64,000 bases of DNA, taken from positions 1,009,501 to 1,073,500 of the forward strand of contig CM067310.1 in NCBI GenBank assembly GCA_034231615.1. The letters are read 5' to 3'. Numbering within the stretch: the first letter of the stretch is position 1; each line of letters starts with the position of its first letter. Shown here piece after piece: positions 11,301 to 23,300 of the stretch. The notes under the pieces are model-generated. The model was not told the origin of the DNA, did no database searches, and saw only the letters and a list, made by a program, of their open reading frames with translations. The stretch comes from Meghimatium bilineatum (Eukaryota; Mollusca; Gastropoda; Stylommatophora; Philomycidae). The position numbers and the translations under genes were made by a program.

Positions 11301-14300
11301 CATGTTTAAAGCAGTGACAGGTCCATGTTTAAAGTGGTGATAGGCTGGTGTTTAAAGTGGTTAGAGGCTGGTGTTTAAAGCAGTGATAAGTTCGTGTTTA
11401 ATGTGGTTATAGGCCCGTGTTTAAAGTGATGAGAGGCTGGTGTTTAAAGCAGTGACAGGTCCATGTTTAAAGCAGTGACAGGTCCATGTTTAAAGCGGTG
11501 ATAGGCTGGTGTTATTTTCATGACCAACGGCATACCTGTGAATAGTGTGGTCAGCATGAAGGCTACCGTCTTCACTTCCCAGAAGATATTGTACCATTTT
11601 CCTTAGTCTTGGACAACTTTGGAGCACTTAGGGAGGTATTGTTTATAAATAATTTGGGATTAAATTAAAGAATGTTGGGATTATTTTGAGCTGAAATACA
11701 CAATGATACTTCTGGAAGTGGACAAACATGCATATATACACACAATGATACTTCTGGAAGTGGACAAACATGATATATACACAATGATACTTTTGGAAGT
11801 GGACAAACATTGATCACTTATTGTTGTTTTCCCCAAATCCCACTCCTCATTTTTTATACGGAATGTGAAAAGAAAAAATAGCATAAAATAAGGGACTTAC
11901 TTTGCTCTTCTTTTCAGTAAAGCTTGAGCATCCGGATACTCTGTCATAGCCATCTCAAAGTCATGCTTGGACAATGTGAACACGTTTGTATAACCTTTAC
12001 TTCTGACGTCTGCTGTACGTCTGTTCCCACGGCCAGACATGGCAAGCAAGCTAAATTAGAATATGTATATTATAAGAATTCAGCGAAGTTATGAAGTGAA
12101 TGGGGAATATCAGAAATAGATTATCAATTCACTCACGGACTCAGTGGTCGAGTGGTTAGTAGTGCTCGTTTCACAAACCTAACTAGGTCCAAATTGTTTG
12201 CTAATTAAAAGCTCGACTGTGTGACGCTGATTTTCGAAAGGGAAGCAAAGATTAACGACACTGTTTACCTTCCATGCATGCCGTAAGAAACGACTAAGGA
12301 GGTTATGGGGTGGAGTTGGCTCTCCAATTCTATAGAGGGTCAAAATGAATCAGATGACTCACTCCGAAAGCGCAGATATCGCAACTGTAGAAGGTGAGAC
12401 AATGCATTCAGTTCTCCGGACTATATCCTGCTAATCTGCAGGAATGTGAGAACGAACAAACTCATCTTTCACATTCTACAGTGTTTTCAGTATTTCAGCT
12501 AATCTCTGCTATATTATCCGTGACCTTCAAAAAAATTGCATACACTCCATAGACTCCATGTAGGGTTTAGTTATTTCCGTGGTAGAGTAGTTAGTTAGCC
12601 CATCTCACAAACTCAATTCATCACTTTTCATGAACATTACTAGCAATCTCGTATTCTCTCAGGAAATAGAGACGATTACTAGCAATCTCGTATTCTCTCG
12701 GGAAATAGAGAAGATTACTAGCAATCTCGTATTCTCTCGGGAAATAGAGAAGATTACTAGTAATCTCGTATTCTCTCGGGAAATAGAGAACATCACTAGC
12801 AATCTCGCATTCTCCCTTGGAAATAGGGAACATCAATAGCAATCTCGTATTCTATCGAAAAATAGAGAATATCACTAGCAATATCGTATTCTCTCGGGAT
12901 TCTACCATTATCGTCATCCTTCTGATATAACGAGTATATATACACACACACATGTACTCTAATACATAAACACATACACACATTACCTGATCTCTCCGAA
13001 AACGCTTCCTTCATATAAAGTAGCCAGCACTGTCAGGCCATCCTCTCCACCCACAACCTCCACCTGCCCTTGTGTTACAATGTACATCTCTCTACCGACT
13101 TCACCCTAGACAACAAATACATGAGTCATAGCAACAAATGTTAAACATTCAAACTACAACAAGTAGAAAATTACCAATATCTCGGACATGTAATCACACA
13201 TGACCTGACATGTCATCACACATGACCTGACATGTTATCACACATGACCTGACATGTAATCACACATGACCTGACATGTAATCACACATGACCTGCCATG
13301 TCATCACACATGACCTGACATGTAATCACACATGACCTGACATGTAATCACACATGACCAGACATGTAATCACACATGACCTGACATGTAATCACACATG
13401 ACCTGACATGTCATCACACATGATGTAAGATGTGAAACAGAAGTTAACAGTAAACACAATCAATCTTGTGTCAGGCCGAGTGGCGCAGGCAATCATGCTT
13501 CTCCACAACTCTCTGTCTCTTGCGTTGTCATTAAGTTCAGTTGGAGACATCTGGTGTGTAGTGTTGCCACACTGGTGACATCTGGGTTGTAGTGTTCCCA
13601 CACTGGAGACATCTGGGTTGTAGTGTTGCCACACTGGAGACATCTGGGTTGTAGTGTTCCCACACTGGAGACATCTGGGTTGTAGTGTTGCCACACTGGA
13701 GACATCTGGGTTGTAGTGTTGCCACACTGGATAATTCAGCACAAAAAACTCTCCAGACATCTCTGTCATCAGTAATTCTGAGACGTAGAAATATCCTGAA
13801 CACACCACTTCTCCTTTCACCCTCGACTGTTCCTTGATGTTATCAATCAACGATTGTCTCACTTCTCCTTTCACCTTCGACTGTTCCTTTCAAAATAATT
13901 TTACAAAGTCAGCTTCGTCTCGTTACTTGACCAAATCAGTATATGCCGTTTCATCCTGCCAACAGTGGCTCAAGACAACTTGCCCGTTTGTTAATTTGCT
14001 GTCGGAGAAATATATATGTCGTGTGTTCTATATATCTAATTCTTAACAAATATCTGTAACACTTATTGCGAAAAGCCTGATTTGTTCTTCCTGTGTCTGT
14101 ATTGAGTTTCCAACTTTCACATCCGTACAAATAGCATTCTTAGCTCTAGCAGATCTGAATAGACTCATCTTTCTTGTCCATATTCAACCTTGCCATGACA
14201 TCCTATTCATGACAAAGATGACCATATTCTGAGGATGTGGTGTGCTCGGAGACGAAAATGTGAATCTAGTTACGAGGCGACTAGTTGCGATCTACGCGGA

Positions 14301-17300
14301 TCTAGTTCAATCCCGCTTGCGGTTTATGTTTTGTTTCATGTTTCTACATGACATTAAGAAATTACTGAGTTTTTACATGACATTCAGTAATTACTGAGTT
14401 TCTACATGACATTAAGAAATTACTGAGTTTCGAGAACAAATGTCTTCGTAGGATAACTAACACACATTGGAGTGAATTCAAATCGAATGATAAAATCAGA
14501 GAAGAGACACATCAAAATTTCATCACAGATGTTATCAGAAAACGCTGTTGGTCCGACATCGCGCATGTCCTACGCACAGACATCACAAGAATACACCACC
14601 AATCTCTTGAATGGATACATACAGGCAAAAGAGCCAGGTGAAGACCAAAAGAAATACTCAGAAGAACAATACTTAAAGAAAGTCAAACAACTAATATTCA
14701 TACTATTCAAGAACTGTACAGAATAGCTTTGAACAGACAGAATTGGAGAGATCTGACCTCTGCCCTATGCGCTAACTTCAGCGCAAAAGGAATATGAATG
14801 AATGAATGAATGACATTATTGATTTAGCATTACCAACACAACAAGCGAGCCTCAGCTTCTTACAACACAATTAGCGAGCCTCAAATTCTTACAACACAAC
14901 TAGCACAACTAGCGAGCCTCACCATCTTACAACACAACTAGCGAGCCTCACCTTCTTACAACACAATTAGCGAGCCTCAAATTCTTACAACACAACTAGC
15001 AAGACTCACCTTCTTACAACACAACTAGCAAGACTCACCTTCTTACAACACAACTAGCGAGCCTCACCTTCTTACAAATAAAATCTCCAGGTAAATATAG
15101 AATTGGCCTGAGTTTCAAGACTAAGTCATACAACAGGTTTCTCTCACAGTCCTGAAACAGCTGGACCTTAGACAGCGTGTTGAAGTGCACATTTATGGCT
15201 AGATCTGTCTGTAGTTTCTTTGGAAGCGAGCACACTAATGACCTTTCATCTGTAACAAGCATATTCAAGTATTTGTACAGTTGAAAATGTTGAAATAAGA
15301 CGTAAGAGAATTGATTTCATTGCCTTTGGGGTACCCCATATGTACTGCGTCCCATTATGTGAGGCTGCACGCCGGGTTCCGAGAGGACGAGGTAAATCTC
15401 CATTGTCGGGCACCAACCCAACATACTAGATGTCTGAAGGCTAGGGCAAGACAGGGCAATATAAGGTGAAAACGGAACATACTAGATGTGTGAAGGCTAG
15501 GGCAAGACAGGGCAATATAAGGTGAAAACGAAACATACTAGATGTTTGAAGGCTAGGGCAAGACAGGGCAATATAAGGTGAAAACAGAACCATGTGTTTA
15601 TCAATATATGAGTATACAAGATCAGCGAACAGTTTAACAATTACACCACGATCCCCTTACACCAGGATCCCCTTACGCTAGGGGAGTTACTTAATTACAC
15701 CAGGATCCCCTTACGCTAGGGGAGTTACTTAATTACACCAGGATCCCCTTACGCTAGGGGAGTTACTTAATTACACCAGGATCCCCTTACGCTAGGGGAG
15801 TTACTTAATTACACCAGGATCCCCTTACGCTAGGGGAGTTACTTAATTACACCAGGATCCCCTTACGCTAGGGGAGTTACTTAATTACACCAGGATCCCC
15901 TTACGCTAGGGGAGTTACTTAATTACACCAGGATCCCCTTACGCTAGGGGAGTTACTTAATTACACCAGGATCCCCTTACGCTAGGGGAGTTACTTAATT
16001 ACACCAGGATCCCCTTACGCTAGGGGAGTTACTTAATTACACCAGGATCCCCTTACGCTAGGGGAGTTACTTAATTACACCACGATCCCCTTACGCTAGG
16101 GGAGTTACTTAATTACACCAGGATCCCCTTACGCTAGGGGAGTTACTTAATTACACCAGGATCCCCTTACGCTAGGGGAGTTACTTAATTACACCAGGAT
16201 CCCCTTACGCTAGGGGAGTTACTTAATTACACCAGGATCCCCTTACGCTAGGGGAGTTACTTAATTACACCAGGATCCCCTTACGCTAGGGGAGTTACTT
16301 AATTACACCAGGATCCCCTTACGCTAGGGGAGTTACTTAATTACACCAGGATCCCCTTACGCTAGGGGAGTTACTTAATTACACCAGGATCCCCTTACGC
16401 TAGGGGAGTTACTTAATTACACCAGGATCCCCTTACGCTAGGGGAGTTACTTAATTACACCACGATCCCCTTACACCACGATCCCCTTACGCTAGGGGAG
16501 TTACTTAATTACACCAGGATCTTCTTACGCTACGGGAGTTACTTAATTACACCAGGATCCCCTTACGCTAGGGATATCCTTAACTACTACATCAGATCCC
16601 CTTAGGCTACAAACTTTCTTAACTACATCAGGATCCCTTTACGCTAGGGAGATTATTAGCAACTACATCAGGATTCCTTTACGCTAGGGAGATTATTAGC
16701 AACTACATCAGGATCCCTTTACGCTAGGGAGATTATTAGCAACTACATCAGAATCCCCATAGGCTATGAAAATCCTTATCTACATCAGGATCCCGTTAGG
16801 CAATGGAGCTCCTTAACTAAATCAGAATCCCCTTACGCTAGGGGAGTTACTTAACAGTTACATCAGGATTCTTTTACGCTAGGGGAGTTACTTAACAGTT
16901 ACATCAGGATTCTTTTACGATAGGGGAGTTATTTAACACCTACATCATAATCACCGAATGAGAATAATTTGCAAAACAACAGTAATGCATTGCTATAAGC
17001 ATTAAAAAAAAGTACAACATAAAAATGTATATAAAAAACCCCAGATGTTATGAAAATTAGCAAAACGGCAACGCCGATGGATATAACAATAGATAACACC
17101 AAAGTGAAACTAGCTAAAGAATTTAAATATCTAGGCAGCATTTGTTTTTCCGAAAATAGAAGATTAGATAAATAAATAGAAAAAAAGTTGTCAGAAAGCA
17201 AACACAGTCACATACCAACTTTCATCTTGACGTCTTCATCAAAAGATCAAGATGGAAATTAAAAAAAAAACCAATAATATCTACAATTGTTATACCAACA

Positions 17301-20300
17301 CTCTGCAACCAATGTCAAACATGGTCACTGGGGTGCAAAGGGAACGCATTGCGCTAGGCGGACCCAGGGTTAGCAGATAACCAAGATCCCAAATGTACCT
17401 CCTCGCGGTGCACCCTGGAAACAGAAATACAGCAGCTCGTGCTGATTCTGGCCAAATCTTTTGGGGATCGTGTCCGAGAATGTGGAGGTAGCAGATGGAA
17501 AGAGATTTCACTGCACAAGAGACAGACAATATCTCCGACACCGCCAGCATCACCACATATAGCGACACTGTCGATATACAGTGAAGCTAGTCAGTCCAGT
17601 CTGAACATTGGAGGGGCGGCCAATGTAAAATGCACGTAAAGGTAGGTGCATGGCGAGAGACAAATAGATTTCACACTGAGTACAATGAAACAATGAAAAG
17701 GCAGAACAGCGCTAGAGGGCAGCGCGAACTGCAAATAGAAAGTGAAAAGTTCCTAGGAAAGGGGAACTACAAGCTCCGTCAGCTCGAGACGAGCTTCTAG
17801 TTACCTGTGCTCCGTACAGAGAGAGACCTAACCCATTCATTGGCATTCGGAAAAGCAAGAAGACCTAACCCAACTCTAATGTCGAGCCTTCCTAAACCGG
17901 AAATATGCTCGCGAAGAGAAAGGGTCCCGTACCCGATGGGCTTAGACAAGAAAGGGACAACGATGGCAGTCCTGGCCCAACTCTACTGTCAAGTTTTCCT
18001 ATACCGGAAATACACTTGCAAAGAGAAAAGGTTCAGTACCTGATGGGCTCAGGCGCTATTGGGACAAGGTCGCTCAGCCAGAGAACGCCTTGCTCTCAAA
18101 CGCGTGGTGTGAGACTCGAACGTGGACAAGAGGTACACGATATCGGTGAATGACACCTCGGCTAAGAAGGCGAAAGAGCCAGGTGTCCAACTCTTCTGTT
18201 GAGTTCTTCCCCTTAAGGAACCAGGCTCACGTATGAGAAACGGTTCAGTACCCGATGGGCACAGGCACAGTACGTCCAATTACACGAGGCAAGTTCCTAG
18301 ACAGTGGAACACCTCGTGCAAGACAGACGAAAGCAAAAATCGTCTGGGCGAAGAGTCACCACATGCACGCATGCCTGAGACAGATATGGAGGCTGTCACA
18401 GGCTAGGGTAGCCCACCCGAATTGTCAAGGCATGCCGAAATCGAATGTGCTAGGCCTACAAGGCGCATAACGGTGGTACAACGTAATCACGCTCCCGGCG
18501 AAAATCGCACGGATATCCGTGCTGGTTACAATGGAGTGAACGCAAAACAAACAAATCAAACAAACACGGTCCCCTAAATTAGATAACATAAGAAATGAAG
18601 AAATTAGGAGAAGAGTTGGTATATTACATGTATTTTACATATCGAAAGGCAGCAAGTAAAATGGTTCGGTCACTTTAAGAGAATTGAACCCAAACTAATT
18701 ACCAAAGAGAGCATCACAAATACACCACAAAGATTGCCATATTTTAAACATGTATATCTACATCACACTGACCCCCATGTATATCTACACCACACTGACC
18801 CCCATGTATATCTACACCACACTGACCCCCCATGTATATCTACACCACACTGACCCCCATACACATAGCCATATTGTAAATAAGAAATCAGATTTACTTA
18901 CCGATAGTTTTTTGCTGATTCCAGTTGTACAGAAACCATTCTCTGACTCGATCTTTCATTTCTTGTGGTAGATTGATAGATTGCATGTACCAGAGACAAG
19001 AGTCCATCTTTTTACGATAGTTGTCCTTGACCATTCCAGCAGCTTCAACTATGTCACGTATCTAGTTGAATAAAGATCAATTGTATTTGTAGATTTATGT
19101 TCTAGTTAGATAATGATAGGCTATATTTGTAGATCTTAGCTTTAGATAGATAATGATAGGCTATATTTGTAGATCTTAGCTTTAGATAGATAATTATAGG
19201 CTATATTTGTAGATCTTAGCTTTAGATAGATAATGATAGGCTATATTTGTAGATCTTAGCTTTAGATAGATAATGATAGGCTATATTTGTAGATCTTAGC
19301 TTTAGATAGATAATGATAGGCTATATTTGTAGATCTTAGCTTTAGATAGATAATGATAGGCTATATTTGTAGATCTTAGCTTTAGATAGATAATGATAGG
19401 CTATATTTGTAGATCTTAGCTTTAGATAGATAATGATAGGCTATATTTGTAGATCTTAGCTTTAGATAGATAATGATAGGCTATATTTGTAGATCTTAGC
19501 TTTAGATAGATAATGATAGGCTTTATTTGTAGATCCTGTAGTCGTAACCTAACCTTCGATAACAGTAACCATGTTGTTCCGACAGGCCGATGTTGTGCTT
19601 GAACTAGTTACAGGCACGGCGTGGATGGGAGGAACAACAAAGAAACCTGTCGCAAGGGCAAGTGTTGTGCCCTGATGTCGACGTATGTTTCGGCAACATT
19701 AGACTCGAAACACCATCGAGTCGAATGGCTGCTGGAACAGAGGGCGGAGCACTTGTGGGAATGCCTACATGCTGTGAGGCCAATTTCTAATCAAGAATCA
19801 AGGCTATATTTATATAATCTTTGTTCAAATTAGAAAGTGATTGGGATTGAACAATCTTAGATCCAGTTACATTTTATGTTACATTATGTTACATTATATT
19901 ACATTATTTTACATTATGTTACATTATATTACATTATGTTACATTATGCTACATTATATTTGAATTTTTCATATATTTCTAATTCAATAATAATAATAAT
20001 AATATTTGCCGAAGACAGGTATGTCGGACAACTGACGCAAAGAAAACGGCGACATAAGTTATTTTCATTTTATGGACTACATCGTACTGCAAGAGAGATC
20101 CAGTGGGAGTATGAGAATGTGTCCTGCTACAAGAGAGATCCAGTGGGAGTATGAGAATGTGTCCTGCTACAAGAGAGATCCAGTGGGAGTATGAGAATGT
20201 GTCCTGCTACAAGAGAGATCCAGTGGGAGTATGAGAATGTGTCCTGCTACAAGAGAGATCCAGTGGGAGTATGAGAATGTGTCCTGCTACAAGAGAGATC

Positions 20301-23300
20301 CAGTGGGAGTATGAGAATGTGTCCTGCTACAAGAGAGATCCAGTGGGAGTATGAGAATGTGTCCTGCTACAAGAGAGATCCAGTGGGAGTATGAGAATGT
20401 GTCCTGCTACAAGAGAGATCCAGTGGGAGTATGAGAATGTGTCCTGCTGCAAGAGAGATCCAGTGGGAGTATGAGAATGTGTCCTGCTACAAGAGAGATC
20501 CAGTGGGAGTATGAGAATGTGTCCTACTGCAAGAGAGATCCAGTGGGAGTATGAGAATGTGTCCTACTGCAAGAGAGATCCAGTGGGAGTATGAGAATGT
20601 GTCCTACTGCAAGAGAGATCCAGTGGGAGTATGAGAATGTGTCCTGCTACAAGAGAGATCCAGTGGGAGTATGAGAATGTGTCCTGCTACAAGAGAGATC
20701 CAGTGGGAGTATGAGAATGTGTCCTACTGCAAGAGAGATCCAGTGGGAGTATGAGAATGTGTCCTACTGCAAGAGAGATCCAGTGGGAGTATGAGAATGT
20801 GTCCTGCTACAAGAGAGATCCAGTGGGAGTATGAGAATGTGTCCTGCTACAAGAGAGATCCAGTGGGAGTATGAGAATGTGTCCTGCTACAAGAGAGATC
20901 CAGTGGGAGTATGAGAATGTGTCCTGCTACAAGAGAGATCCAGTGGGAGTATGAGAATGTGTCCTGCTACAAGAGAGATCCAGTGGGAGTATGAGCATGT
21001 GTCCTACTACAAGAGAGATCCAGTGGGAGTATGAGAATGTGTCCTGCTACAAGAGAGATCCAGTGGGAGTATGAGAATGTGTCCTGCTACAAGAGAGATC
21101 CAGTGGGAGTATGAGAATGTGTCCTGCTACAAGAGAGATCCAGTGGGAGTATGAGCATGTGTCCTGCTACAAGAGAGATCCAGTGGGAGTATGAGCATGT
21201 GTCCTGCTACAAGAGAGATCCAGTGGGAGTATGAGAATGTGTCCTGCTACAAGAGAGATCCAGTGGGAGTATGAGAATGTGTCCTGCTACAAGAGAGATC
21301 CAGTGGGAGTATGAGAATGTGTCCTGCTACAAGAGAGATCCAGTGGGAGTATGAGAATGTGTCCTGCTACAAGAGAGATCCAGTGGGAGTATGAGAATGT
21401 GTCCTGCTACAAGAGAGATCCAGTGGGAGTATGAGAATGTGTCCTGCTACAAGAGAGATCCAGTGGGAGTATGAGAATGTGTCCTGCTACAAGAGAGATC
21501 CAGTGGGAGTATGAGAATGTGTCCTGCTACAAGAGAGATCCAGTGGGAGTATGAGCATGTGTCCTACTACAAGAGAGATCCAGTGGGAGTATGAGAATGT
21601 GTCCTGCTACAAGAGAGATCCAGTGGGAGTATGAGAATGTGTCCTGCTACAAGAGAGATCCAGTGGGAGTATGAGAATGTGTCCTGCTACAAGAGAGATC
21701 CAGTGGGAGTATGAGAATGTGTCCTGCTACAAGAGAGATCCAGTGGGAGTATGAGAATGTGTCCTACTACAAGAGAGATCCAGTGGGAGTATGAGAATGT
21801 GTCCTGCTACAAGAGAGATCCAGTGGGAGTATGAGAATGTGTCCTACTACAAGAGAGATCCAGTGGGAGTATGAGAATGTGTCCTGCTACAAGAGAGATC
21901 CAGTGGGAGTATGAGAATGTGTCCTACTACAAGAGAGATCCAGTGGGAGTATGAGAATGTGTCCTGCTACAAGAGAGATCCAGTGGGAGTATGAGAATGT
22001 GTCCTACTACAAGAGAGATCCAGTGGGAGTATGAGAATGTGTCCTGCTACAAGAGAGATCCAGTGGGAGTATGAGAATGTGTCCTGCTACAAGAGAGATC
22101 CAGTGGGAGTATGAGAATGTGTCCTGCTACAAGAGAGATCCAGTGGGAGTATGAGCATGTGTCCTACTACAAGAGAGATCCAGTGGGAGTATGAGAATGT
22201 GTCCTGCTACAAGAGAGATCCAGTGGGAGTATGAGAATGTGTCCTGCTACAAGAGAGATCCAGTGGGAGTATGAGAATGTGTCCTGCTACAAGAGAGATC
22301 CAGTGGGAGTATGAGAATGTGTCCTGCTACAAGAGAGATCCAGTGGGAGTATGAGAATGTGTCCTACTACAAGAGAGATCCAGTGGGAGTATGAGAATGT
22401 GTCCTGCTACAAGAGAGATCCAGTGGGAGTATGAGAATGTGTCCTGCTACAAGAGAGATCCAGTGGGAGTATGAGAATGTGTCCTGCTACAAGAGAGATC
22501 CAGTGGGAGTATGAGCATGTGTCCTGCTACAAGAGAGATCCAGTGGGAGTATGAGCATGTGTCCTACTACAAGAGAGATCCAGTGGGAGTATGAGAATGT
22601 GTCCTGCTACAAGAGAGATCCAGTGGGAGTATGAGAATGTGTCCTGCTACAAGAGAGATCCAGTGGGAGTATGAGAATGTGTCCTGCTACAAGAGAGATC
22701 CAGTGGGAGTATGAGAATGTGTCCTGCTACAAGAGAGATCCAGTGGGAGTATGAGAATGTGTCCTGCTACAAGAGAGATCCAGTGGGAGTATGAGAATGT
22801 GTCCTGCTACAAGAGAGATCCAATGGGAGTATGAGAATGTGTCCTGCTACAAGAGAGATCCAGTGGGAGTATGAGAATGTGTCCTGCTACAAGAGAGATC
22901 CAGTGGGAGTATGAGAATGTGTCCTGCTACAAGAGAGATCCAGTGGGAGTATGAGCATGTGTCCTACTACAAGAGAGATCCAGTGGGAGTATGAGAATGT
23001 GTCCTGCTACAAGAGAGATCCAGTGGGAGTATGAGAATGTGTCCTGCTACAAGAGAGATCCAGTGGGAGTATGAGAATGTGTCCTGCTACAAGAGAGATC
23101 CAGTGGGAGTATGAGAATGTGTCCTGCTACAAGAGAGATCCAGTGGGAGTATGAGCATGTGTCCTACTACAAGAGAGATCCAGTGGGAGTATGAGAATGT
23201 GTCCTGCTACAAGAGAGATCCAGTGGGAGTATGAGAATGTGTCCTGCTACAAGAGAGATCCAGTGGGAGTATGAGAATGTGTCCTGCTACAAGAGAGATC

